Positions 13,907 through 21,331 of a stretch of 44,769 bases of DNA are shown piece by piece. The position numbers and the translations under genes were made by a program. Origin of the DNA: CAYUHC01 sp964444555 (GTDB lineage Bacteria; Patescibacteriota; Minisyncoccia; Phycocordibacterales; JACOZG01); contig CAYUHC010000005.1 of NCBI GenBank assembly GCA_964444555.1, forward strand, positions 1 through 44,769, written 5' to 3'. The stretch's first letter is position 1; every line of letters begins with the position of its first letter. The notes under the pieces are model-generated. The model made no database searches. It was not told where the DNA came from and saw only the letters and a program-made list of their open reading frames with translations.

Positions 13907-15241
13907 ATGAGACGGGGGATTATTTTTTTTGGGTTGGCGTTGGCGCTGATTGGCGCGGTGGCGATTAGTCAGCCAGTTGGCGCGCAGAGCGTGGAGGAGA
14001 TTGAGGCCCGCCGCGCGCGTCTACAGACCGAGCTGGAGGCCGAGGAGCGGGCGATCGCTGAGCAGACTAAGTTGCTCCAAGCCAAACAGCGCGATACCGC
14101 TACCGTCCAGGGCGAAATTGATTTACTCAAGTCGCAAATCCAGCGAGCTCAGACTAGTATCAAGGCCAAGCAAGTCCAGGTGTCGCGGTTGGCGGACGAT
14201 ATCGTCGCTCGCGAAGGTAAGATCGAAACTTTGGCGCAAAAAATTAAACGGGAGCAGGGTTCGCTGGGTGAGTTGTTGCGCAAGACGCGGGACTTCGATA
14301 ACGCTTCCTTTGTCGAAATTTTGCTTGACAACAGTCAGTTGTCTGATTTTTTCACCGACGTAGATGATTTTGCTTTCGTGCAACGTTCCATCCATGACGC
14401 TTTTACCGAAATGCGTGGCGCCCAAGAGGATGCTCGCCGAGAGAAGGCGGCCCTCGAAGAGCGTAAAAATAAGGAGCTTGATGCGCAGAAATTGATTGAG
14501 GCCGAACAGCGAACCATCCAAGCCAAAGAGAAAGACAAGCAGGTTTTGCTAAACGTTAACAAGACTCAAGAGGCGGCCTACAAGACGATTTTAGCCGAAC
14601 GCCAAAAGCGGGCCGCTCAGATTCGGGCCGCGCTCTTTGCCTTGCGAGACTCGGCGGCGATCCCGTTTGGTAAGGCCTTGGAATATGCTACGGCCGCCGC
14701 CGAGAAGACGGGTGTCCGCGCCGCTTTAGTCCTTGCCATTTTGACTCAGGAGTCCAACTTGGGCCAGAACGTGGGTACTTGTAATCGGCCTGGCGATCCA
14801 CCAGAAAAGCAGTGGCAAGCCATCATGAAGCCAACTCGTGACCACGCGCCGTTTTTGCGGATTGTTGGCGAGTTAGGGATTAGTCCAGAGGGCTTGCCGC
14901 TCTCGTGTCCGTGGGGCGGCGGTTGGGGCGGCGCGATGGGGCCAGCGCAATTTATCCCTTCCACCTGGGAATTATTTAAGACGCGGATCGCCAGCGCCTT
15001 GGGCAAAAAGACGGCCGACCCTTGGGAACCAGCCGACGCTTTTATGGCTTCTTCTTTGTACTTGGCGGATTTAGGCGCGGGAGCGGGCGGTTTTACGGCT
15101 GAGCGGAACGCGGCCTGCCGGTATTATTCTGGTCGGCCTTGCGACGACCGAGCTCCCGCCAATACCTTCTACGGCAATCAGGTAATGACTAAGGCGGCTG
15201 ATATCCAGGAGAACATGATTAATCCGTTGCAAAATTTATAA
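13907..15241 (+). CDS. Secreted coiled-coil protein with lytic murein transglycosylase domain
   Basis: 444 residues from the ATG at 13907. The frame is open further upstream, but that part overlaps rplY and lies before the promoter. Signal peptide at residues 1-23 (hydrophobic F-F-G-L-A-L-A-L-I-G, cleavage near G-A-Q). Residues 25-250 form a long coiled coil like the CwlO/PcsB/EnvC regulators of peptidoglycan hydrolases. Residues 260-430 form a lytic transglycosylase fold with the likely catalytic glutamate E282 in T-Q-E-S-N-L-G and G-G-A-M-G-P-A-Q-F-I-P-S-T-W. It probably cleaves peptidoglycan glycan strands during division or surface remodelling. The hydrolase and its coiled-coil regulator-like part are in one chain. 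Confidence 0.88.
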   Translation: MRRGIIFFGLALALIGAVAISQPVGAQSVEEIEARRARLQTELEAEERAIAEQTKLLQAKQRDTATVQGEIDLLKSQIQRAQTSIKAKQVQVSRLADDIVAREGKIETLAQKIKREQGSLGELLRKTRDFDNASFVEILLDNSQLSDFFTDVDDFAFVQRSIHDAFTEMRGAQEDARREKAALEERKNKELDAQKLIEAEQRTIQAKEKDKQVLLNVNKTQEAAYKTILAERQKRAAQIRAALFALRDSAAIPFGKALEYATAAAEKTGVRAALVLAILTQESNLGQNVGTCNRPGDPPEKQWQAIMKPTRDHAPFLRIVGELGISPEGLPLSCPWGGGWGGAMGPAQFIPSTWELFKTRIASALGKKTADPWEPADAFMASSLYLADLGAGAGGFTAERNAACRYYSGRPCDDRAPANTFYGNQVMTKAADIQENMINPLQNL

Positions 15242-15255
15242 ATCACTGCTATAAT
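15227..15255 (+). promoter_or_regulatory. Promoter of rpmE-prfA
   Basis: TTGCAA, a 17-base spacer and TGC-TATAAT; the -10 ends 9 bases before the rpmE ATG. The -35 lies within the end of the transglycosylase gene. Confidence 0.75.
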
Positions 15256-15264
15256 CCCGACACT

Positions 15265-15504
15265 ATGCAGAAAGAGATTCACCCCCAATATTACCCAGCC
15301 GCTAAGGTCACTTGCGCTTGTGGCGCGACCTTTACCGTTGGATCCACCCGGGAAAAACTGGAAGTGGAAATTTGCAGTGCCTGCCATCCTTTTTATACTG
15401 GAATGGAAAAGGTTTTGGACGCCGCTGGTCGGGTAGAGAAGTTTAAGGCCCGCCGCGCGCGAGCCAAGTCTCCTTCCACTACCACCGCGAAGCGCGCGGA
15501 GTAG
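15265..15504 (+). CDS. rpmE: 50S ribosomal protein L31, zinc-binding type
   Basis: 79 residues. It starts M-Q-K-E-I-H-P-Q-Y-Y. The zinc motif is C-A-C near residue 17 and C-S-A-C-H-P-F-Y-T-G near residue 37, so this is the Cys-containing (C+) form. A basic C-terminal tail is added. Its stop codon is directly followed by the prfA ATG, so the two are cotranscribed, an arrangement common in bacteria. Confidence 0.95.
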   Translation: MQKEIHPQYYPAAKVTCACGATFTVGSTREKLEVEICSACHPFYTGMEKVLDAAGRVEKFKARRARAKSPSTTTAKRAE

Positions 15505-16497
15505 ATGTCTATCGAACAATTTCGCACTAATCCCAAGACGCTGTATTTGGCGCTCGAGTACGATCGAGTGTTGGCTCGTCGTCAGGAGACCGAAAATTTA
15601 ATCGCCGCCGATCCTTCGATGGCGGATTTGGCGCGCGAGGAGTTGGCGACGCTCGATGCTCTGGCCGCCACTTTGTGGCAACAGATGGAGGAAATTGTTT
15701 CTAAGGAGGCCGCGGCCGAACAGGCGTCGCCTCGTAAAATAATTTTGGAGGTCCGAGCGGGAGCCGGCGGTGATGAGTCGGCTCTATTTGCTTACGAGTT
15801 GGCGGAGATGTACCGCCGTTATGCTGAGCGTCGCGGCTGGGACTTTACCGTGTCTGACGAATCAAAAAACGAAGTTGGGGGTTATAAAGAAGCTTCGTTC
15901 GAAATTTCTGGCGAAGGCGCTTACGAAGAATTGCGTTGGGAGACTGGCGTCCATCGCGTCCAGCGCGTTCCCGCGACGGAAAAGCAGGGTCGGATCCACA
16001 CTTCTACCGCGTCAGTAGTCGTGGTGCCTTTTCGAGAGATGCAAAAAGTGACGATTGATCCATCCCAGTTGGAGATTATTACTTCGCGAGCGGGTGGCGC
16101 TGGCGGTCAAAATGTTAACAAGGTGGAGACAGCGGTCCGAATTTTACATAAGCCGACTGGTTTGGTGGTGCGGTGCCAAAGTGAGCGGAGCCAGGCTCGT
16201 AACAAGGAGAAAGCCTTGGCCATTTTGTTGAGCAAGATCGAAGCCGCCGAGGCGGAAGCGGCCGCCTCGGCGCTGTCTAGTGAGCGTCGCAGTCAGATTG
16301 GTACGGGCGATCGCTCCGAAAAAATTCGCACTTATAATTTCGCTCAAGATCGGATTACCGATCATCGTTTAAAAGAGTCTTGGCATAATATCGAAAAAGT
16401 TTTAGCGGGTGAACTAGATCCGCTTATTGAAGCTCTAAAGGAGACAGCGGCCGGCACGCGTCAGGCGGTTGTGGATAAGGACGAAGCAGAAGACTAA
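15505..16497 (+). CDS. prfA: Peptide chain release factor 1
   Basis: 330 residues. It releases finished proteins at UAA and UAG. The peptidyl-hydrolysis motif G-G-Q is at residues 200-202 and the codon-recognition tripeptide P-A-T at 156-158, which distinguishes RF1 from RF2 (S-P-F). It is somewhat shorter than the usual length of about 357 because the N-terminal domain is trimmed. The ATG directly abuts the rpmE stop codon. The presence of RF1 fits UAG acting as a true stop in this organism, which matters for the interrupted SMC gene. Confidence 0.96.
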   Translation: MSIEQFRTNPKTLYLALEYDRVLARRQETENLIAADPSMADLAREELATLDALAATLWQQMEEIVSKEAAAEQASPRKIILEVRAGAGGDESALFAYELAEMYRRYAERRGWDFTVSDESKNEVGGYKEASFEISGEGAYEELRWETGVHRVQRVPATEKQGRIHTSTASVVVVPFREMQKVTIDPSQLEIITSRAGGAGGQNVNKVETAVRILHKPTGLVVRCQSERSQARNKEKALAILLSKIEAAEAEAAASALSSERRSQIGTGDRSEKIRTYNFAQDRITDHRLKESWHNIEKVLAGELDPLIEALKETAAGTRQAVVDKDEAED

Positions 16498-16506
16498 GCA
16501 AGGGTG

Positions 16507-16512
16507 TACAAT
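16507..16512 (+). promoter_or_regulatory. -10 box of the GW-repeat protein gene
   Basis: TACAAT ending 10 bases before the ATG at 16523, just after the prfA stop. No clear -35. Confidence 0.4.
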
Positions 16513-16522
16513 TAAATCATCT

Positions 16523-17659
16523 ATGAAAACTTTCTGGCTGATCGCCGTGCTTTTGTTTTTTGGTTGGTGGGGAGTTGGTCTCGCGCAAACGACTCAAGAG
16601 GTTAAGGGTTGGGCGTGGACGCCCAATATGGGTTGGCTTAAGTTTGACAGCGGTAGTAATGGAGTAAAATTTAATCCGACGACAGGTAGTTTAACGGGCT
16701 TCGCTTGGAGTCCGTACATTGGTTGGGTCAGTTTTAATCCTTTTGGCAAAGCAGGTCCTAAGGTGGAGAGTAATAATGCGGTAAGCGGTTGGATCCGCGC
16801 TTGTTCGGCAGCAGCTAATCCGAGCACTTGTTCTGGTGGCACTAATCCAACGGCTGGTGGTTGGGATGGTTGGGTCAAACTTTCGGGGGCTTGGAGTAAT
16901 GGCGTCGCTCGCGCGGGTAACGCCTTGACGGGCTTTGCGTGGGGGAGCGATGTGATTGGTTGGCTTAAGTTTAATGCCACGATTAGCGATTTAGTTTGTC
17001 CTAGCGGACAGGAAGAGTGGGGCGGTTCTTGTGTGCCCACTTGTCCTAGTGGTCAGACGCGAAATTCCTCTGGTAATTGTGTGACGGGAGTGACCTGTGG
17101 CGCGCCGGGCTTGCCAGCCTGTCCGCCCGTGGATGGTGGTGGCGGTGGCGGTGGTGGCCCTGGCGACCCGTGCCCTGGAGGTGATTGTATTCCTGGCGGC
17201 GGCGGCGTCGGCAAGCTAGAGATTTTGTCGGGCGAGTTTATGACGATTCGCAATCAGCCGCTTGGTTCAGCCGCGATCTCGACCGCTTCGCGAATCAAAA
17301 ATACTGGTACCGCCTACGTTCAGGCTTGTATCTTGTCGATTAAGTCTAAAACTAACCCTAGTTACTCTCTGACCACGGCTGATCCGGGCGTTCAGTGCGC
17401 GCTTAAGGTGGGCGATAATCCTTTTACGGTTTCTGATTTCCGCGCTTGCCCCAATCCCGGTGGATCAGGCGTCCAGCTTAAAACGACGGCGACGGGGGAC
17501 GGCGAGGTGGCTCGTTTGGCGGTTAAAATTTCCCGCCCTCTCCAGGCCGTGGCCACCAATAACCCTTACGAAGTTGAGGTTGGCGACTGCGTTAATCCTA
17601 GCGTCCAAAAAGCTAAGCCCGTCTTAGATTATCAGGTGGGTAGCTTCGATCCACTGTAG
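16523..17659 (+). CDS. Secreted protein with GxAWxxxxGWxxF repeats and Gly-rich linker
   Basis: 378 residues from the ATG at 16523. Signal peptide at residues 1-21. Residues 25-155 hold repeats of the form G-(W/F)-A-W-x4-5-G-W-(L/V)-x-F: G-W-A-W-T-P-N-M-G-W-L-K-F, G-F-A-W-S-P-Y-I-G-W-V-S-F and G-F-A-W-G-S-D-V-I-G-W-L-K-F, plus a weaker copy around W-D-G-W-V-K-L. Residues 155-200 are Cys-rich (C-P-S-G patterns), followed by a poly-Gly linker and a beta-rich C-terminal domain with more Cys. Repeats of this kind are common in CPR (Parcubacteria) surface proteins, probably for binding or adhesion. Ligand unknown. Confidence 0.8.
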   Translation: MKTFWLIAVLLFFGWWGVGLAQTTQEVKGWAWTPNMGWLKFDSGSNGVKFNPTTGSLTGFAWSPYIGWVSFNPFGKAGPKVESNNAVSGWIRACSAAANPSTCSGGTNPTAGGWDGWVKLSGAWSNGVARAGNALTGFAWGSDVIGWLKFNATISDLVCPSGQEEWGGSCVPTCPSGQTRNSSGNCVTGVTCGAPGLPACPPVDGGGGGGGGPGDPCPGGDCIPGGGGVGKLEILSGEFMTIRNQPLGSAAISTASRIKNTGTAYVQACILSIKSKTNPSYSLTTADPGVQCALKVGDNPFTVSDFRACPNPGGSGVQLKTTATGDGEVARLAVKISRPLQAVATNNPYEVEVGDCVNPSVQKAKPVLDYQVGSFDPL

Positions 17660-17686
17660 AGACTGTTAATTTTAGCTAGCGACTGG

Positions 17687-17715
17687 TTGCCAAGCGAGGG
17701 CCCATTTGCTAGACT
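17687..17715 (+). promoter_or_regulatory. Promoter of rpsB-tsf
   Basis: TTGCCA, a 17-base spacer and TGC-TAGACT; the -10 ends 7 bases before the rpsB ATG at 17723. A leaderless-type ribosomal protein promoter. Confidence 0.75.
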
Positions 17716-17722
17716 CCTAGCC

Positions 17723-18448
17723 ATGTCAGCCGAAATCAATTCTACTGCCAAAGAGGGCCTCATTAAAAAGCTTTTTGAGCTTGGGGCACATTTTGGTTAT
17801 TCTAAGTCCCGCAGTCATCCTTCGACGGGGCGTTACATCTATGGTTGGAAAAATCGCCAAGCGATCTTAAATCTCGAAAAGACGGCCGAAGGTTTGGAAC
17901 GAGCCGCGGCTTATTTGGCTAGCGTTGGGGCCGAGGGCAAGACCGTGCTTTTTGTCGGCAATAAGGACGAAGCGCGTTTGGCGGTGGCCGCCGCGGCGGA
18001 GAGCCTCGGGATGCCTTACGTGATCAACCGCTGGTTGGGCGGTACCTTTACCAACTTCTCTCAGATTCGCACGCGCATTAACCGTTTGACGGAACTTAAG
18101 GATCAACGCGAGCGCGGCGAGTTAGCTAAGTACACCAAGAAAGAGCGTTTGTTGATTGATCGTGAAATTGCCAAGCTCGAACGGTTCTTCGGTTCGTTGG
18201 TTGGTCTGGAAAAATTGCCTGCCGCCGTGGTGGTGATTGATCCTCGTCATGAGCAGATTGCGGTTAGCGAGGCGACGCAGTTAAAAATTCCCGTTGTCGC
18301 TCTAGCCAACTCAGATTGTAATGTTCGCGGCGTCGCTTACCCGATTGTGGGTAACGATGGTAGCACGGCAACGATTAAATATGTCTTGGCTGAATTGGCC
18401 TCGGCTTATGAGCGAGGTCGGGTTAAGCCCGAGGCAACGGTGGCCTAA
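17723..18448 (+). CDS. rpsB: 30S ribosomal protein S2
   Basis: 241 residues from the ATG at 17723, set by the promoter position and by the S2 start. S2 motifs include E-L-G-A-H-F-G-Y near residue 18, Y-V-I-N-R-W-L-G-G-T-F-T-N-F, V-V-I-D-P-R-H-E and I-P-V-V-A-L-A-N-S-D-C-N. Followed 8 bases later by tsf, the classic rpsB-tsf pair. Confidence 0.97.
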   Translation: MSAEINSTAKEGLIKKLFELGAHFGYSKSRSHPSTGRYIYGWKNRQAILNLEKTAEGLERAAAYLASVGAEGKTVLFVGNKDEARLAVAAAAESLGMPYVINRWLGGTFTNFSQIRTRINRLTELKDQRERGELAKYTKKERLLIDREIAKLERFFGSLVGLEKLPAAVVVIDPRHEQIAVSEATQLKIPVVALANSDCNVRGVAYPIVGNDGSTATIKYVLAELASAYERGRVKPEATVA

Positions 18449-18456
18449 ACTCACCT

Positions 18457-18912
18457 ATGTCTGAAATTGAAAATATAAAATTATTGCGAGATAAGACCGG
18501 CATCTCGGTAGCTCAGTGCAAAAAAGCTTTAACCGAGGCTGGTGGTGATTTGGATCGTGCGCTCGAAGTTTTGCGAAGCGCCAGCGCCGCCATCGCGGAA
18601 AAGAAGTCAGATCGGACGCTCGCTTCGGGCACGGTCAGTTCTTATATCCACAATCACGGTCAGTCGGCAGCCATCCTGCTTTTGGCTTGCGAGACTGACT
18701 TCGTGGCGAAAAATCCTGAGTTTAAAATTTTGGCCGATGATTTGGCGATGCAGGTGGTAGCGTTTGCTCCCGCCAGCGTCGACGAATTATTGGCCTTGCC
18801 TTTTATTAAGGGTGAGGGTCAGACTGTGGCCGAAACGATTAATGGCGCCGTGCAGAAGTTCGGCGAGCGGATCGAAGTGGTGGAGTTTAAGCGTCTGGTG
18901 GCCAGCGAATAA
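18457..18912 (+). CDS. tsf: Elongation factor Ts, short form
   Basis: 151 residues, about half the E. coli length (283). It recharges EF-Tu with GTP. The N-terminal UBA-like domain (L-L-R-D-K-T-G-I-S-V-A-Q-C-K-K-A-L) is complete. The core keeps the EF-Tu-contacting C-E-T-D-F-V-A-K-N segment near residue 78. The second core subdomain and coiled coil are missing, as in other reduced EF-Ts proteins. Cotranscribed with rpsB; the next gene starts 3 bases after its stop. Confidence 0.95.
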   Translation: MSEIENIKLLRDKTGISVAQCKKALTEAGGDLDRALEVLRSASAAIAEKKSDRTLASGTVSSYIHNHGQSAAILLLACETDFVAKNPEFKILADDLAMQVVAFAPASVDELLALPFIKGEGQTVAETINGAVQKFGERIEVVEFKRLVASE

Positions 18913-18915
18913 TTT

Positions 18916-19287
18916 ATGACTGGAGTTTTTTTATTGGTGGTAATTGGAGTGGCGGCGACGAGCTTGCTCTTGCTCTTGCGGCAACAGGTCGCCTTGGTCC
19001 GTCGGGGAGAGGTGGTGCCAGTTGAGACGGTGTCTTTGTCGGAGTTGGTCCGACGCCGGATTGATTGGGCTTACTTCCATTTTGCGCTCGCCTTTAAGCA
19101 AGTCGTCCATTACAGCTACTTTTATTTTTTGGTGACAATCCGTCGAGTGCTGGTGGTAATCCGTTTCTTACTGGTGCGGGTAGAGCGGAAGTGTGCGCGG
19201 TTGATTGATTCGGTTCGCGGTCGCGGCGTGCTCAATAAACGCGGTGCGGTATCGTTGTTTTTGTCTGAGATTAAGCCGCATAAGTAG
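18916..19287 (+). CDS. Hypothetical membrane-anchored protein, 123 residues
   Basis: Not recognised. Residues 3-22 form one hydrophobic N-terminal helix (V-F-L-L-V-V-I-G-V-A, then L-L-L-L-L-R). After a hydrophilic stretch there is a long amphipathic helix rich in aromatic residues and Arg (residues 48-95, with Y-F-H-F-A-L-A-F-K and Y-S-Y-F-Y-F-L-V-T). It ends with a basic tail. It lies 3 bases after tsf and 19 bases before tRNA-Thr, so it is probably cotranscribed with rpsB-tsf. Confidence 0.65.
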   Translation: MTGVFLLVVIGVAATSLLLLLRQQVALVRRGEVVPVETVSLSELVRRRIDWAYFHFALAFKQVVHYSYFYFLVTIRRVLVVIRFLLVRVERKCARLIDSVRGRGVLNKRGAVSLFLSEIKPHK

Positions 19288-19306
19288 TGGTGGAGTAAGT
19301 CGTTTT

Positions 19307-19382
19307 GCCGGCATAGCTCAGTTGGTAGAGCAACGGTTTTGTAAACCGTAGGTCGGGGGTTCAAATCCCTCTGCCGGCTCCA
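19307..19382 (+). tRNA. tRNA-Thr (anticodon TGT), CCA encoded
   Basis: 76 bases, folding as a full cloverleaf. The acceptor strands are GCCGGCA and TGCCGGC, the D-arm holds AGCTCAGTTGGTAGAGC, and the anticodon stem ACGGT/ACCGT surrounds the loop TTTGTAA with anticodon TGT (reads ACN, mainly ACA). The T-arm is GGGGGTTCAAATCCCTC and discriminator T is followed by genomic CCA. It lies between the small membrane protein gene and pheS and is likely processed from their transcript. Confidence 0.97.
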
Positions 19383-19389
19383 AAATGAT

Positions 19390-20073
19390 ATGGCGCAATT
19401 ACACCCCTTAACGCAAATTATTTACGAGGCGACAACGATCTTTCGGGAGCTGGGCTTTTCGGTCGTCTGGGGGCCAGAAATTGAGACTGAGTTTTACAAC
19501 TTTGACGCGCTTAATGTTCCAGCCAATCATCCGGCCCGGGCGATGCAGGACACTTTTTGGCTTAAGCCTCACAGCGAACGCCGCCTCCTCCGCACTCACG
19601 ACACGGCGGTGGACGCGCGTTTTTTGGATCAGCACGAGCCACCTTTTCGGATCCTGACGCCGGGCCGCGTCTTTCGTAACGAGGCCACTGACGCCACTCA
19701 CGAGGCTCAGTTCTACCAGATTGGTGGCCTAGTGGTGGAGGAGGGGGTGACGATGAGCCACCTTAAGGGCATGCTCGAATTTTTCTATAAACGGATGTTG
19801 GGTGCGGAAACCGAGTTGCGCTTTCGAGCCAGCTTCTTTCCCTTTGTTGAGCCAGGCGTGGAAGTAGACATTAAGTGGGGCAATCGTTGGTTGGAGGTTT
19901 GCGGGGCGGGCCTGGCCCATCCCAACTGGTTGCGGGCCTGCAAGCGCGATCCGGAGAAGTGGCGCGGCCTGGCTTTCGGTTCGGCTGTTGATCGTTTGGC
20001 GATGATCAAGTACGGAATTGAGGACATCCGGCATTTTTACAGTGGCGATTTACGATTTTTAAAACAGTTTTAA
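19390..20073 (+). CDS. pheS: Phenylalanyl-tRNA synthetase alpha subunit, catalytic core only
   Basis: 227 residues against about 330 in E. coli. The N-terminal coiled coil that contacts tRNA is missing; the protein starts directly at the class II core (H-P-L-T-Q-I-I-Y-E-A, then V-W-G-P-E-I-E-T-E-F-Y-N-F-D-A-L-N). Motif 2 (F-R-I-L-T-P-G-R-V-F-R-N-E-A) and motif 3 (G-L-A-F-G-S-A-V-D-R-L-A-M) are present. It attaches Phe to tRNA-Phe with PheT, whose gene starts 4 bases downstream. No Shine-Dalgarno sequence. Confidence 0.95.
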   Translation: MAQLHPLTQIIYEATTIFRELGFSVVWGPEIETEFYNFDALNVPANHPARAMQDTFWLKPHSERRLLRTHDTAVDARFLDQHEPPFRILTPGRVFRNEATDATHEAQFYQIGGLVVEEGVTMSHLKGMLEFFYKRMLGAETELRFRASFFPFVEPGVEVDIKWGNRWLEVCGAGLAHPNWLRACKRDPEKWRGLAFGSAVDRLAMIKYGIEDIRHFYSGDLRFLKQF

Positions 20074-20077
20074 TTTT

Positions 20078-21289
20078 ATGAAAGTTTCTTATCAGGTCTT
20101 ACAAAAATTTTTCCCCACTGACTTGCCCGCAGTCGAAGTGGTGACTGAAGCTCTTTCTCAGCGAGCCTTTGAGGTGGAGGATCTGGTGGCTCAGGGTAAT
20201 GATTGGGAGTTTGAGGTCAAAATTTTGCCCGATCGCGCCGCCGACGCCAAGAGCGAATTGGGTTTGGCGCGGGAGCTTTCGGCGGTTTTAAATTTACCGC
20301 TTAAGGACGAATACTCGTCTCTGCCTACGGCGGCGACGGCGCGGGCAACGATCCGATTTTCGGCGGATGATCTTAACTTGTTGTTGGGTATCGCCCTTGG
20401 TGAGCATGAGATTATTGATTTGTTGCGTCGAGTTAGAGTGATCGTCAGTCATGGCGATGGTGATGGATTAGTCGCTTTGATCCCCGTCGAGCGACAGGAT
20501 TTAAATTTAAAAGAAGATTTAGCTGATGAGGTGGCGAGGTTGTATGGCTACGATCGGATCCCGGCCCAGCCCCTGCCACCACCGGCGCGCGCGCCCGAGG
20601 ATGATCCAGCAGCGACTTTGGCGGATCGGGTTCGCGAGTTTCTTGTTTCGGATGGTTATACCGAAATGTATGGTTACACTTTTCGTCCGCAGGGCGAAGT
20701 GGCGATCGAAAAGCCCCTCGCTTCGGATAAGGCCTTTCTGCGCAACAATTTAACTGATGGGATGCGCGAAGTGCTCCTAGATAATTTGCGGCATGTTTTG
20801 TTTGAGACCGAGGAGGTGAAATTATTTGAAATTGGGACAGTCTTCGCTGGCGGTGAAGAAAAAATTCACGTGGCCGTTGGGCGAGCGGTAAAAAAGCCAG
20901 AAGCGGTTTTAACGGTGGACGAGACGCCACTTGGCGACTGGGCGGAGAAGGTGGGTTCGGCGACGGGTAATCTTTCGCCTTTTCTTAATCGCGCGGTTAA
21001 TTATCAGCCGCTCTCTCCTTACCCGCGGATCATTCGAGATGTGGCCGTGTGGGTGCCCGTCGAGACCACCGTGGAGGAAGTTCGGGATTTAATCAGGGCT
21101 AACGCCGGTGATCTTTTGGCTGAGGGGCCGGTTCTCTTCGATGAATTTAAAAAAGCTGATCGGGTCTCGCTGGCCTTCCGTTTGGCCCTACAATCACGCG
21201 AGCGCACTCTCGAAGATGGGGACGCTAATCAGGTGATGGACCAGGTGACCAAGGCCTTGGAAAGCCGGGGTTGGGAGGTGCGAAAGTAG
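20078..21289 (+). CDS. pheT: Phenylalanyl-tRNA synthetase beta subunit, minimal form without editing domain
   Basis: 403 residues against about 795 in E. coli. B1 is joined directly (residues 1-75) without the inserted EMAP-like B2 domain. B5 follows (about 85-165, with L-L-G-I, D-L-A-D-E-V-A-R-L-Y-G-Y-D). Then comes the catalytic-like B6/B7 core (175-275) and the C-terminal anticodon-binding FDX-ACB domain (about 310-403, Y-P-R-I-I-R-D-V-A-V-W-V). There is no room for the B3/B4 editing domain, so mischarged Tyr-tRNA-Phe would not be cleared in cis. Pairs with pheS. Confidence 0.93.
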   Translation: MKVSYQVLQKFFPTDLPAVEVVTEALSQRAFEVEDLVAQGNDWEFEVKILPDRAADAKSELGLARELSAVLNLPLKDEYSSLPTAATARATIRFSADDLNLLLGIALGEHEIIDLLRRVRVIVSHGDGDGLVALIPVERQDLNLKEDLADEVARLYGYDRIPAQPLPPPARAPEDDPAATLADRVREFLVSDGYTEMYGYTFRPQGEVAIEKPLASDKAFLRNNLTDGMREVLLDNLRHVLFETEEVKLFEIGTVFAGGEEKIHVAVGRAVKKPEAVLTVDETPLGDWAEKVGSATGNLSPFLNRAVNYQPLSPYPRIIRDVAVWVPVETTVEEVRDLIRANAGDLLAEGPVLFDEFKKADRVSLAFRLALQSRERTLEDGDANQVMDQVTKALESRGWEVRK

Positions 21290-21313
21290 CTTGGTTAGAG
21301 CGCTCTTTTGTGC

Positions 21314-21319
21314 TAGACT
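21314..21319 (+). promoter_or_regulatory. Extended -10 box of gyrB
   Basis: TGC-TAGACT, ending 12 bases before the gyrB ATG at 21332. GAGGTG, a possible Shine-Dalgarno sequence, lies between the two, so this start may be intermediate between leaderless and Shine-Dalgarno-led. Confidence 0.55.
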
Positions 21320-21331
21320 TGAGGTGTAAAT

